64,000 nucleotides of DNA, taken from contig PJFB01000004.1 of the NCBI GenBank assembly GCA_003574895.1, forward strand, positions 186,001 to 250,000, read 5' to 3'. Of the stretch, positions 1 to 8,310 are shown piece by piece. Both the position numbers and the translations under genes were made by a program. The notes under the pieces are model-generated. The model was not told the DNA's origin. It did not search any database and worked only from the letters and a program-made list of their open reading frames with translations. Within the stretch, counting starts at the first letter, position 1, and every line of letters begins with the position of its first letter. This stretch comes from Geobacter sp. (GTDB lineage: Bacteria > Desulfobacterota > Desulfuromonadia > Geobacterales > Pseudopelobacteraceae).

Positions 1-813
1 GCCGCCAATCACCCTGACTCCCAAGGCAAGCATCCGATCGTGATAGGCGATCATTTCATCCGGAGTGCCGGGGAAGACCGTCACTCCGTCCACAAGTTCA
101 GGCAGACCGGCATTTGCCTGGGAGATGAGCGGCAAGTGCGTGACAGAACGCATTTTGCAAAGGATGTCGTAGATGCCGTCCACCCCCAGACCACAGTTGG
201 AACCGACAATGTCGGCACCGGCAGCCGCCAGGGTTATTGCAGCGGCCTCGGGCGGAGTTCCCAACACAGAACGCCCGTTATCGTCGAAGGTCAGCATGGC
301 GATCACCGGAATATCCCGGGACACCTCCCGCACTGCTATCAGCGCGGCACGGCACTCCTTGATGTCCAGAAAGGTTTCAAGGCTTATCAGGTCGGCACCG
401 GCAGCTATCAGTGCCTTGGCCTGATCCCGGAAGGCGTCCTTCATTGCGTCAAAGGTCACTTCGCCCAGCGGTTCCACGAACTGGCCGGTTGGACCAATGG
501 AAGCGCCTACATAGGCCCTGCCCCTGGCTTCTTTGCGGGCAATCTCCACGGCGCGTGCATTGATCTCGGCCAGACGATCTTCCAACCCGAAATGGGCCAG
601 TTTGAAACAGGTACCGCCAAAGGTATTGGTGATGATGACATCGGCGCCGGCCTCAATATATTCGCGGTGTACCGAAGCCACTACCTCCGGCATGGTCAGA
701 TTGAGTTCCTCCGGTGACTGTCCCGGTCTTAGCCCTCGCTCCTGCAGCATCGTGCCCATTGCTCCGTCGAGAATCAGCACCTGTTCCAGAATTGCTTCGC
801 GGAATGGTTTCAT
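1..813 (-). CDS. metH: Homocysteine S-methyltransferase domain of methionine synthase (partial)
   Basis: This is the N-terminal 271 codons of a gene that runs off the left edge. The visible protein starts MKPFREAILEQ and carries the MetH homocysteine-binding barrel: LDGAMGTMLQ near residue 17, TNTFGGT near 61, and the zinc cysteine motif GSNCGLG near 205. In MetH this domain holds zinc-activated homocysteine and accepts a methyl group from methylcobalamin. The folate, cobalamin and activation domains would lie outside the window, so a short MetH or a stand-alone BHMT-type methyltransferase cannot be excluded. The ATG overlaps the stop of the upstream GerMN gene as ATGA, so the two are probably translationally coupled. 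Confidence 0.88.
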   Translation of the reverse strand, partial: MKPFREAILEQVLILDGAMGTMLQERGLRPGQSPEELNLTMPEVVASVHREYIEAGADVIITNTFGGTCFKLAHFGLEDRLAEINARAVEIARKEARGRAYVGASIGPTGQFVEPLGEVTFDAMKDAFRDQAKALIAAGADLISLETFLDIKECRAALIAVREVSRDIPVIAMLTFDDNGRSVLGTPPEAAAITLAAAGADIVGSNCGLGVDGIYDILCKMRSVTHLPLISQANAGLPELVDGVTVFPGTPDEMIAYHDRMLALGVRVIGG

Positions 814-1436
814 GGTTGTCCCTTTTTGGTGCCCGGAACGGATGGCGGCGAGGCCTGAGCCCCATCCTCCTGTTCAGGCTGCTGCTCCAAACTGTAATCA
901 GGAGTAAGCGGTTCGGAAAGGTCAAGGTGGCTCAATACCACCTGATCCTGACCATCTATGGTCAGCCTTACCTTGGCGATCTGCGGAAAATTGGCGCAGA
1001 CAGTGTCAACAATGGAGTACACCGCCAACATCTCTGCCGAACTGCCCGATTCCATGTCATCGGAAAAGCTGCGACTAAGATCGACAACAGCCATATCACC
1101 CTCGATCCGGACCCCTTTGAGTGCAGCGCTTTCAGGCAATGCCCCATCCAGATTGCTCACCGGCCCGTTGAACAGCTCGTCCAGTACCAATTTGGCGCAG
1201 GCTGCCGTCCCGTCACAGGCTTCCAGGTCCCTGGCCTCCCGAGCCAGCCTGGTACCGTCCGCCACGAAAAACAATACAGCCTTGCGCTTACCGTCAGGTT
1301 GTTGAACTTGCGGTTTTTGCGGCACTTCGAGGCTGGCTTGGTATTTCTGCCAGATAAGAACGCCAAATACCAGTGCGATCACCAAAAATGGGATCATCAG
1401 GCTGACGTTGATGCGTTTGCGTCGTTCAGAAGACAT
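810..1436 (-). CDS. GerMN-domain membrane-anchored protein
   Basis: A 208-residue protein with a short basic N-terminus and one hydrophobic segment at about residues 12-29, which would anchor it in the inner membrane. The soluble part (about 50-170) resembles the GerMN domain first seen in the sporulation protein GerM: a VLFFVAD-like strand, a LVLDELFNGP helix, and a GVRIEGDMAVVDLS strand pair. The tail of about 35 residues is rich in Gln, Glu and Pro. GerMN proteins in non-sporulating bacteria are envelope proteins of unclear function. It sits between murI and metH, 3 bp from murI and overlapping metH, so all three are likely one transcript. The placement beside glutamate racemase suggests an envelope role, but this is inference. 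Confidence 0.75.
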   Translation of the reverse strand: MSSERRKRINVSLMIPFLVIALVFGVLIWQKYQASLEVPQKPQVQQPDGKRKAVLFFVADGTRLAREARDLEACDGTAACAKLVLDELFNGPVSNLDGALPESAALKGVRIEGDMAVVDLSRSFSDDMESGSSAEMLAVYSIVDTVCANFPQIAKVRLTIDGQDQVVLSHLDLSEPLTPDYSLEQQPEQEDGAQASPPSVPGTKKGQP

Positions 1437-1439
1437 GAA

Positions 1440-2258
1440 TCAGCATTCCTCTCCTTCATCATCCACACTAACCTGATAAACATCCTCCAGCCGTTCTCCA
1501 AGAAAGCGATTTCCTACCCGGATAAAGCCGGCCGGAATATCGCTCACATAATAGTGATGATTCCCCTTCTCCGACAAGGGGCGCAACAGCTTCTTTTTAG
1601 CCAGTATTTCGGCCACGGTCCGGGCGGTTTCCTCGGCCGAATCCACCAGTGTGACGTCTGGCCCCATGGTTTCGGCAATGATCGGCTTTAGCAAGGGGTA
1701 GTGGGTACAGCCCAATACCAGGGTATCCACACCCGCATCCCTAAGCTCCTGCAGATATATCTGTGCCGTGAGACGCGCTACCTGGTTGTCGGTCCATCCT
1801 TCTTCAGCCAGCGGCACGAACAACGGGCAAGCCCGGGTCAACACCTCGGCATCGGGATTCAGACGTTTGATGGCGCGGGAATATGCACTGCTTTTGATGG
1901 TGCCGGCCGTACCGATAACTCCGATGCGGCCGCAACGCGACACCTCGACCGCTCGCCGCGCCCCGGGCTCGATCACCCCCACCACAGGAATGGGAAACTG
2001 CCGTTTGAGTCCGTTCAATGCCACCGCAGAGGCGGTATTGCATGCAACCACCAGCAACTTGATATTGCGCTTAATCAAAAAAGAAGTGATTTCATGGGCA
2101 TAGCGGGCCACCGTACCGGGCGATTTCGTGCCATAGGGAACCCGGGCGGTGTCACCGAAGTAAATGGTATCTTCTTGGGGAAGTACCTTGAAAATTTCAC
2201 GTAAGACAGTTAGTCCGCCCACTCCTGAGTCGAAAATACCAATGGCCTGCCAGGACAC
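1440..2258 (-). CDS. murI: Glutamate racemase
   Basis: Interconverts L- and D-glutamate for peptidoglycan precursor synthesis in the cytoplasm. The family hallmarks are all present: AIGIFDSGVGGLTVL at the start, the first catalytic cysteine in VACNTASA, and the second in LGCTHYPLL. An ATG 27 bp further upstream is in frame, but a strong AAAGGAG lies inside that extension, ten bases before a GTG. The GTG start gives a 272-residue protein beginning MSWQAIGIF, which matches the usual family N-terminus, so I prefer it. First gene of the murI-GerMN-metH run. Confidence 0.93.
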   Translation of the reverse strand: MSWQAIGIFDSGVGGLTVLREIFKVLPQEDTIYFGDTARVPYGTKSPGTVARYAHEITSFLIKRNIKLLVVACNTASAVALNGLKRQFPIPVVGVIEPGARRAVEVSRCGRIGVIGTAGTIKSSAYSRAIKRLNPDAEVLTRACPLFVPLAEEGWTDNQVARLTAQIYLQELRDAGVDTLVLGCTHYPLLKPIIAETMGPDVTLVDSAEETARTVAEILAKKKLLRPLSEKGNHHYYVSDIPAGFIRVGNRFLGERLEDVYQVSVDDEGEEC

Positions 2259-2305
2259 GACTGTGCTTCTCCTTTGACTATTCATTAATGAGAGCCGAAT
2301 GGGTA

Positions 2306-2335
2306 ACTATATACCCTTTTGTCAGTTTGAGGCAA
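2306..2335 (-). promoter_or_regulatory. Possible sigma-70 promoter for murI operon
   Basis: On the minus strand TTGCCT and TATAGT are separated by 18 bases, about 50 bases upstream of the murI start. The -35 match is weak and the -10 is good. It lies back to back with the hrcA promoter in the divergent intergenic region. Confidence 0.35.
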
Positions 2336-2379
2336 GCCATTTGACTGGAAGAACACGCATACAGGACAATGAAATATCC

Positions 2380-2408
2380 TTGACAAATACTGGGTCACTG
2401 ATTACCTT
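2380..2408 (+). promoter_or_regulatory. Probable sigma-70 promoter of the hrcA operon
   Basis: A perfect TTGACA (2380-2385) is followed 17 bases later by TACCTT (2403-2408). The predicted transcription start falls just before the CIRCE inverted repeat, the usual arrangement for an HrcA-repressed heat-shock operon. Confidence 0.6.
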
Positions 2409-2420
2409 TTGTACATGAAT

Positions 2421-2447
2421 TTAGCACTCTGCAACAATGAGTGCTAA
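2421..2447 (+). promoter_or_regulatory. CIRCE operator (HrcA binding site)
   Basis: A perfect CIRCE inverted repeat: TTAGCACTC, nine bases, GAGTGCTAA. It lies between the predicted -10 and the hrcA start codon. HrcA binds CIRCE and represses class I heat-shock genes, so this operon is most likely autoregulated. Confidence 0.97.
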
Positions 2448-2464
2448 ATTTTTGGAGCATGGTT

Positions 2465-3496
2465 ATGGACATGGAACTTTCCCCACGCAGCAGACAGATA
2501 CTTGAGGCAATTGTCGAGGACTATATTGCCACGGCAGAACCGGTCGGCAGCTCCGCCGTTGCCCGCAGACACGCCTTGACGCTCTCCTCTGCCACGGTAC
2601 GAAACGTCATGGCCGACCTGGAAGAATTGGGATTGCTGACGTCGCCTCACACTTCCGCAGGCAGAGTGCCGACCGAAAAGGCCTACAGGCTATATGTAGA
2701 TTCTCTAATCACCATCCGCCAGGTTACCCGCGAAGAGAAAAAACAGATCATCAGGCGTTGCCGCCAGGCCGGATCAGGACTGCCGGACATCCTCAAGGAA
2801 ACCAGCCGCACCCTTTCATCACTATCCAACTATATGGGTATAGTGGTGGCGCCCAGCTTTATTTCGCATGTCTTTCGCCATATCGAGTTCCTGCGCCTCG
2901 GGGTTCGCAAGGTACTGGCCATCCTGGTTTCCAGTAACGGCTTGGTACAGAATCGCCTGGTGGAGATCAGCGAGGACATCACCCAGGATGACCTGATCAG
3001 GATGGGCAACTATTTGAACGAAATGATGCATGGCCTCACCATCTCTCAGGCCAGAGAACGCATCCTGGCTGAGATGAAAAACGAAAAGGTACAGTACGAC
3101 CGGCTCATGTCCCAGGCCTTACGCATAAGCCAACAGGCCGTGAACATGGAGCACGATGAGATTTTTCTCGAAGGACAAGCACGCATTCTTGACCAGCCCG
3201 AATTCAGCAATGCCCATCGTATGCGGGAGATCTTCGGAGCATTTGAGCAGAAAGGCCTGCTGCTGCAACTCTTGAGCAGTTGCATGGCGGCCGAAGGGGT
3301 GCAAATCTACATCGGCTCAGAGACACCGGTCAGCAAAACAGCCGGGGTAAGCCTTATCACCTCGCGCTTCGTCACCAGCAACAACACGGTGGGCTTGCTG
3401 GGCGTAATAGGTCCGACCCGCATGGGCTACTCCAGGGTCATCCCTATCGTAGATTACACTGCACGCCTGGTAAGCAGGCTCCTCAACGACACTTGA
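2465..3496 (+). CDS. hrcA: Heat-inducible transcription repressor HrcA
   Basis: Repressor that binds CIRCE and whose folding depends on chaperonin, so it loses repression on heat stress. The 343-residue product has the N-terminal winged helix (SPRSRQILEAIVEDYI, then SSATVRNVMADLEELG and HTSAGRVPTEKAYRLYV) and the central and C-terminal dimerisation/GAF-like region ending TARLVSRLLN. Several start codons are in frame. The GTG at 2441 lies inside CIRCE and can be dismissed. Of the ATGs at 2459, 2465 and 2471, only 2465 has good spacing (7 bases) from GGAG. First gene of hrcA-grpE-dnaK-dnaJ. Confidence 0.96.
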   Translation: MDMELSPRSRQILEAIVEDYIATAEPVGSSAVARRHALTLSSATVRNVMADLEELGLLTSPHTSAGRVPTEKAYRLYVDSLITIRQVTREEKKQIIRRCRQAGSGLPDILKETSRTLSSLSNYMGIVVAPSFISHVFRHIEFLRLGVRKVLAILVSSNGLVQNRLVEISEDITQDDLIRMGNYLNEMMHGLTISQARERILAEMKNEKVQYDRLMSQALRISQQAVNMEHDEIFLEGQARILDQPEFSNAHRMREIFGAFEQKGLLLQLLSSCMAAEGVQIYIGSETPVSKTAGVSLITSRFVTSNNTVGLLGVIGPTRMGYSRVIPIVDYTARLVSRLLNDT

Positions 3497-3538
3497 ACCA
3501 ATAGACCTATGCAATCAATAATCAAAGGAATTTTAAAC

Positions 3539-4123
3539 ATGAAAAAGCACGACACCGCAAAACCAGAAGCACAAACCACAGAAAGCGAGAATGGAGCAAC
3601 AGCATCCGGCACCAACTCTTCCGCAGGACCGGCGACTCCCGAAGAGGCCATTCGGCAGCTTGAGGAGCAGCTTGCGGCCAAAGGGAAAGAGGCCAGCGAT
3701 AACTGGGACCGCTTCCTGCGGGAACGGGCCGACCTTGAGAACTATCGCAAAAGGGCCAATCGCGAGAAAGAGGAACTGCTCAACTATTGCAACAAATCGT
3801 TGATTGAGGAGATTCTGCCGGTGGTCGACAACATGGAGCGGGCCTTGGCCCATTCCGACGAAGAAACCCTGCCCGCTGTCCTGGAGGGCGTTCGTATGAC
3901 CCACGGCATGCTGCTGACAGCTTTGAAGAAGTTCGGAGTCACCCCGGTGGAGGCGGTCGGAACACCGTTCGACCCTGCCTTTCACCAAGCCATGACACAG
4001 GTGCCGAGCGATGAATACCCCCCCAACACAGTCGTTGAGGAGTTTCAGAAAGGTTACCTTTTGCGGGAGCGACTGCTAAGACCCGCCATGGTGTCGGTTT
4101 CTACTGTGGCCAGCAAGGGTTAG
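3539..4123 (+). CDS. grpE: Nucleotide exchange factor GrpE
   Basis: Dimeric cofactor that releases ADP from DnaK. The 194-residue product has an acidic, disordered N-terminus, a long charged coiled coil (about 40-90, containing [17 protein letters not shown]), a four-helix region with [11 protein letters not shown], and the C-terminal beta domain with [16 protein letters not shown] and the final LRPAMVSVS. The ATG at 3539 has AAGGA nine bases upstream. An in-frame ATG at 3509 lacks a ribosome site. It follows hrcA by 42 bp and precedes dnaK by 132 bp. Confidence 0.96.
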   Translation: MKKHDTAKPEAQTTESENGATASGTNSSAGPATPEEAIRQLEEQLAAKGKEASDNWDRFLRERADLENYRKRANREKEELLNYCNKSLIEEILPVVDNMERALAHSDEETLPAVLEGVRMTHGMLLTALKKFGVTPVEAVGTPFDPAFHQAMTQVPSDEYPPNTVVEEFQKGYLLRERLLRPAMVSVSTVASKG

Positions 4124-4255
4124 ATTGCTTGGGAGAAAAGGCATGCCAGTTAGTTGCCTGCTCCAATCTTCACTTTTTTTTGCCTGCCCCTTGTTTTTTC
4201 AAAGAGCAATGACTAACTTCAAAAATAGATAGACCTGATAAGGAGGATATACATC

Positions 4256-6178
4256 ATGAGCAAGGTAATCGGAATCGACCTGGGAACAACCAACTCCTGC
4301 GTCGCAATAATGGAGGGTGGAGAACCGGTCGTTATCGCCAACTCCGAGGGGAGCCGCACCACCCCCTCGATGGTGGCCTTCGCAGACAACGGCGAGCGCT
4401 TGGTGGGACAGCAGGCCAAGAGGCAGGCGGTCACAAACCCCGAGAACACCCTGTATTCCATTAAGCGCCTCATCGGCCGCAAGTTCGATACAGAGGCAGT
4501 CAAAAAGGACATCGCCATATCGCCATTCAAGATCGTAAAGGCCGACAATGGCGACGCCTGGGTCGAGGTTCGCGGCAAGCGCTACTCCCCGCCCGAGATT
4601 TCGGCCATTGTGCTGCAGAAGATGAAGAAGACCGCCGAGGACTACCTGGGCGAGACCGTTACCGACGCAGTGATCACGGTACCGGCCTACTTTGACGACT
4701 CTCAGCGCCAGGCCACCAAAGACGCGGGCAAGATCGCAGGCCTCAATGTCCTGCGCATCATCAACGAGCCGACCGCTGCTGCTCTGGCCTACGGCCTGGA
4801 CAAGAAAAAAGAGGAAAAGGTCGCCGTGTTCGACTTGGGTGGCGGCACCTTCGACATCTCCATTCTGGAGTTAGGCGATGGCGTGTTCGAAGTCAAATCC
4901 ACCAATGGCGACACCTTTTTGGGTGGCGAGGACTTCGACCAGCTGGTGATCGACTGGATCGCCGACGAGTTCAAAAAGGATCAGGGAATAGATCTGCGTG
5001 GCGACAAAATGGCCCTCCAGCGCCTGAAAGAAGCGGCTGAAAAGGCAAAATGCGAGCTGTCGACCTCAATGGAAACGGATATCAACCTTCCCTTCATTAC
5101 AGCCGATTCTTCAGGCCCCAAACACCTGACCATGAAACTTTCCCGCGCCAAGCTGGAATCGATCTGTGCAGCGTTGCTGGCAAAGCTGGAAGGCCCCTGT
5201 CGCACCGCTCTCAAGGACGCAGGCCTAACGCCAAGCGATATTGACGAGGTCATCCTGGTCGGCGGCATGACCCGTATGCCAGCCGTGCAGAAGAAGGTCG
5301 AGGACATCTTCGGCAAGACCCCCAACAAGGGTGTAAACCCGGATGAGGTGGTGGCCATCGGCGCCAGCATCCAGGGGGGCGTGCTCAAGGGTGACGTCAA
5401 GGACGTACTGTTGTTGGACGTGACTCCGCTCTCCCTTGGGATAGAAACCCTTGGTGGCGTTATGACCAAACTGATCGAGAAGAATACCACCATCCCCTGT
5501 CGCAAGAGCCAGGTCTTCTCGACAGCCGCCGACAACCAGCCGGCAGTATCCATTCACGTCCTGCAGGGCGAACGCGAAATGTCCCGGGACAACAAGACCC
5601 TCGGCAATTTCGAGCTCTCCGGCATTCCAGCGGCACCGCGCGGCATACCGCAGATCGAGGTAACGTTCGACATCGACGCCAACGGCATCGTGCATGTCTC
5701 TGCCAAGGACCTGGGCACCGGTAAAGAACAATCCATCCGAATCACGGCATCCTCCGGCCTCTCCAAGGAGGAGATAGACAAGATGGTGCGTGACGCCGAA
5801 GCCCACGCCGATGAAGACAAGAAAAAACGCGAGGCCATCGAGGCTAGAAACCACGCCGACAGCATGATCTACAGCACCGAAAAATCGCTCAAGGAGTTCG
5901 GCGACAAGATCGATGCAGTAGAAAAAGGAAATATTGAGAACAAGATCACTGAGCTGAAGCGGGTCATGGAAGGGGAGGACGCTGAAGCGATCAAGAAGGG
6001 CACCGACGAACTGGCCCAATCGGCCCACAAGCTGGCCGAGGCCATGTACGCCAAGGCCCAGCCAGGCGAAGGCGAAGCTGCTCCGGATTCCGAACAGGCC
6101 GGAGGACAATCGGCACACAAAGACGAAACCGTGGTCGATGCCGACTTTGAAGAGGTTAAGGACGACAAGAAAAAATAA
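4256..6178 (+). CDS. dnaK: Chaperone protein DnaK (Hsp70)
   Basis: ATP-dependent Hsp70 chaperone of 640 residues, the normal length. The N-terminal ATPase begins with the phosphate loop [13 protein letters not shown], followed by [41 protein letters not shown] and [11 protein letters not shown]. The linker [13 protein letters not shown] leads to the substrate-binding domain and a helical lid, and the tail is acidic ([13 protein letters not shown]). Its ribosome site AAGGAGG is strong. The gap before it (4124-4255) has no clear promoter or terminator, so dnaK is probably carried on the hrcA transcript. Confidence 0.98.
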   Translation: MSKVIGIDLGTTNSCVAIMEGGEPVVIANSEGSRTTPSMVAFADNGERLVGQQAKRQAVTNPENTLYSIKRLIGRKFDTEAVKKDIAISPFKIVKADNGDAWVEVRGKRYSPPEISAIVLQKMKKTAEDYLGETVTDAVITVPAYFDDSQRQATKDAGKIAGLNVLRIINEPTAAALAYGLDKKKEEKVAVFDLGGGTFDISILELGDGVFEVKSTNGDTFLGGEDFDQLVIDWIADEFKKDQGIDLRGDKMALQRLKEAAEKAKCELSTSMETDINLPFITADSSGPKHLTMKLSRAKLESICAALLAKLEGPCRTALKDAGLTPSDIDEVILVGGMTRMPAVQKKVEDIFGKTPNKGVNPDEVVAIGASIQGGVLKGDVKDVLLLDVTPLSLGIETLGGVMTKLIEKNTTIPCRKSQVFSTAADNQPAVSIHVLQGEREMSRDNKTLGNFELSGIPAAPRGIPQIEVTFDIDANGIVHVSAKDLGTGKEQSIRITASSGLSKEEIDKMVRDAEAHADEDKKKREAIEARNHADSMIYSTEKSLKEFGDKIDAVEKGNIENKITELKRVMEGEDAEAIKKGTDELAQSAHKLAEAMYAKAQPGEGEAAPDSEQAGGQSAHKDETVVDADFEEVKDDKKK

Positions 6179-6189
6179 CACCATATCAC

Positions 6190-6212
6190 AGGGGCAACCC
6201 ATAATTGCCCCT
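6190..6212 (+). other. Intercistronic hairpin between dnaK and dnaJ
   Basis: AGGGGCAA and TTGCCCCT form a perfect 8-bp stem with a 7-base loop, 12 bases after the dnaK stop. No U-run follows, so it is more likely an mRNA-stabilising or processing hairpin than a terminator. Confidence 0.6.
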
Positions 6213-6240
6213 GCCTTATAAATCCGTTATCCGGCAACGG

Positions 6241-6266
6241 GCAGCGCCTCTTTCTGAGGCTGCTGC
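6241..6266 (+). other. Second hairpin upstream of the dnaJ ribosome site
   Basis: GCAGCGCCTC and GAGGCTGCTGC pair around the loop TTTCT with one bulged base. It ends 13 bases before the dnaJ ribosome site. Together with the hairpin at 6190 it could set the DnaJ:DnaK ratio by differential mRNA decay or translation. Confidence 0.5.
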
Positions 6267-6290
6267 TCTTTGCATTACAAGGACACTATT

Positions 6291-7421
6291 TTGGCAAACG
6301 GCGAAAAACACGATTATTACGAGTTGCTGGGCGTTCACCGCAACGCATCAGAGGTCGAAATCAAAAAGGCCTTCCGCAAACTCGCCCTTCAATACCATCC
6401 GGACAAGAACCCGGGCGACAAGTCGGCTGAAGATAAGTTCAAAGAGATTACCGAGGCTTACGAGGTGCTCTCCGATGCCCAAAAGCGCACCCAATATGAC
6501 CAGTTCGGCCATGCCGGTGTTTCCGGAGCCGGGTTCTCAGGTGGCGGTTTTGGCGGATTCGGGGCGGGTACCCCTTTCGGCGATATTTTCAGTGACATCT
6601 TCGGAGACATCTTCGGCGGTGGCGGCGGGGGCCGCAGCCGTACCCAGGGCAGGCGCGGGGATGACCTGCTCTACAATATGGAGATCAGCTTTGAAGAGGC
6701 TGCCTTTGGAATTGAAAAGAAGATCGAGGTGCCATTTGCCAAGCGTTGCGTCACCTGCAACGGTACTGGTTCAAAACCAGGCACCGACCCCAAAGTCTGC
6801 CCAACTTGCCGCGGAGCAGGTCAGGTACGCTACCAGCAGGGGTTCTTCAGCGTCAGCAAGACTTGCGGCCAGTGCAACGGCGAGGGGAAAATAGTCGATA
6901 ACCCCTGCCCGGATTGTCGCGGCAAGGGAAGCACCAAATCCAGCAAGACACTCTCGGTCAAGGTGCCGGGAGGGGTTGAAACCGGTTCCCGCCTGAAGAT
7001 GACCGGAGAGGGCGGCTTGGGCAAAGGAGGACCAAACGGCGACCTGTACGTTGCCATCAGTGTCAAGGAGCACCCCCTTTTCCAACGCGAAGACACCAAC
7101 GTCATCTGCGAATTTCCTCTCAGCTTTGTTCAGGCCTCTCTGGGGTGCGAGATCGAAGTGCCTACCCTGGACGGCAAGGTTTCCATGAAAATCCCGGAGG
7201 GTACCCAGTCCGGCAAGGTCTACCGCTTAAAAGGCAAAGGGATTCCATCGTTGCAAGGCTATGGCCGCGGTGACCAGTTGGTGATCGTCCGGGTGGAAAC
7301 CCCTTCCAATCTCAATAAAAAACAGAAGGAACTGCTGGAGGAATTCGCCAAAATCAGCGGGGAGGATGTGCATCCCATGAAAAAGGGCTTTCTCAACAAG
7401 GTAATGGACTTTTTGAGTTAA
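6291..7421 (+). CDS. dnaJ: Chaperone protein DnaJ (Hsp40)
   Basis: Co-chaperone that delivers substrates to DnaK and stimulates its ATPase. Domains in order: J domain (HDYYELLGV, with the HPD motif in YHPDKNPG), a Gly/Phe-rich linker (about 75-115), a zinc-binding domain with four CxxCxGxG repeats ([32 protein letters not shown]), then the C-terminal peptide-binding domains. The start is a TTG at 6291, seven bases after AAGGA, giving [10 protein letters not shown] and 376 residues. A TTG 21 bases upstream is less well placed. Last gene of the chaperone operon, followed by a terminator. Confidence 0.96.
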   Translation: MANGEKHDYYELLGVHRNASEVEIKKAFRKLALQYHPDKNPGDKSAEDKFKEITEAYEVLSDAQKRTQYDQFGHAGVSGAGFSGGGFGGFGAGTPFGDIFSDIFGDIFGGGGGGRSRTQGRRGDDLLYNMEISFEEAAFGIEKKIEVPFAKRCVTCNGTGSKPGTDPKVCPTCRGAGQVRYQQGFFSVSKTCGQCNGEGKIVDNPCPDCRGKGSTKSSKTLSVKVPGGVETGSRLKMTGEGGLGKGGPNGDLYVAISVKEHPLFQREDTNVICEFPLSFVQASLGCEIEVPTLDGKVSMKIPEGTQSGKVYRLKGKGIPSLQGYGRGDQLVIVRVETPSNLNKKQKELLEEFAKISGEDVHPMKKGFLNKVMDFLS

Positions 7422-7432
7422 AAAACACATTG

Positions 7433-7457
7433 AAACCCGCACAAAATGCGGGTTTTT
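7433..7457 (+). terminator. Rho-independent terminator of the dnaKJ operon
   Basis: AAACCCGC and GCGGGTTT make a perfect 8-bp stem with a 7-base loop, followed by a T-run. It begins 12 bases after the dnaJ stop. Confidence 0.9.
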
Positions 7458-7465
7458 CATTTTCC

Positions 7466-7494
7466 TTGCCGATCTCTCCGCTTTGATTTAATAT
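7466..7494 (+). promoter_or_regulatory. Probable promoter for the small membrane protein gene
   Basis: TTGCCG (7466-7471), 17 bases, then TAATAT (7489-7494), immediately after the dnaJ terminator and 32 bases before the next start codon. Confidence 0.5.
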
Positions 7495-7526
7495 TTTAAA
7501 AGTTGACAGTCAAACGGAGACAATCC

Positions 7527-7865
7527 ATGGATAAACAGCAACTAGCCGAAAAAACCGTAGAGGCCCTGCGCCCTTTTGAAACCGCCAACCTGATGACTAC
7601 CCTGCAGAATCTGACCTTGAAGCAGATATTCACCCACCCTGCAGTCCTGATTTGCATTGCGCTCATATTTTTCTTCGGCGTTATCAAGAAGTCGAAGACG
7701 GTGCTGCTTACCCTGTTTGCCTTGATCGGAATGATTGTAATCCTGCGTTATGCAATGCCGGCACCCGGCGAGGAGTTATCCTTGAAGTCGCTGATACCTT
7801 TTGCATTTTGTGGGCTTGGCATTGGTGGGGTTATCATCTATTTTTCGCTGATCAAAAGTGATTAG
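7527..7865 (+). CDS. Small membrane protein, unknown function
   Basis: A 112-residue protein that I do not recognise as a named family. After a charged N-terminus (MDKQQLAEKTVEALRPFE) it has three hydrophobic segments, at about residues 40-52, 59-76 and 90-108, so it is probably an integral inner-membrane protein. The ATG at 7527 has GGAG seven bases upstream. A TTG 24 bases earlier is in frame but unsupported. It has its own promoter and is followed 45 bp later by a membrane-anchored cytochrome, with which it may be cotranscribed. A role linked to that cytochrome is possible but unproven. Confidence 0.7.
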   Translation: MDKQQLAEKTVEALRPFETANLMTTLQNLTLKQIFTHPAVLICIALIFFFGVIKKSKTVLLTLFALIGMIVILRYAMPAPGEELSLKSLIPFAFCGLGIGGVIIYFSLIKSD

Positions 7866-7910
7866 CTTTATGAATAAAACCTTATTTACAACAGAAAAGA
7901 GAGTAATTGG

Positions 7911-8282
7911 ATGAAGATAAATAAACGTGATTGGCTATTTATTGGATTAATAGTAGTGGTTACTGGAATTTTTTTCGCGATATCCGGCAAAGAGAAAACA
8001 ACTCCTGTGCCCAACGACAGTACACACCGGATAGTTTATGAAACCGCCTACCGCAATGCGCCGGGACCGGATGCCTCATTCTTCAAGCGGGCTTTTTTCA
8101 AGCCTGACAAACAAGGGGCTGAAGTTTATTGCGAGCCTTGCCACAAGGAAAAGGGTATCCCCTTCCCTCCCAACCATCCGCCAAAGAATCGCTGCCTGTT
8201 CTGCCACAAGCTGCTGCAAATTTCCGGCGAAGCGGGCTCTTTGCCAGAGAAGACACGAACGCAAGGCGTTCCGGTCAAGTGA
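7911..8282 (+). CDS. Membrane-anchored diheme c-type cytochrome
   Basis: A 123-residue protein with one N-terminal hydrophobic segment (about 9-27, WLFIGLIVVVTGIFFAI) acting as an uncleaved anchor or signal, and two heme-attachment motifs CxxCH (CEPCH near residue 79 and CLFCH near 99). The hemes would face the periplasm. The two motifs are separated by a Pro-rich stretch (PFPPNHPPKNR), as in small multiheme fragments of the deltaproteobacterial class III/NapC-like type. No partner reductase is nearby. It likely takes part in periplasmic electron transfer, with partners unknown. Confidence 0.82.
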   Translation: MKINKRDWLFIGLIVVVTGIFFAISGKEKTTPVPNDSTHRIVYETAYRNAPGPDASFFKRAFFKPDKQGAEVYCEPCHKEKGIPFPPNHPPKNRCLFCHKLLQISGEAGSLPEKTRTQGVPVK

Positions 8283-8310
8283 CAACGTGAAAGTGTCATC
8301 GATTAAGGTT

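Noticed and set aside
4124-4255. Separate promoter for dnaK
   Set aside because: No pair of -35 and -10 hexamers at proper spacing, and no second CIRCE.
5225-6202. 325-codon ORF antisense to dnaK
   Set aside because: Shadow of dnaK without recognisable domain.
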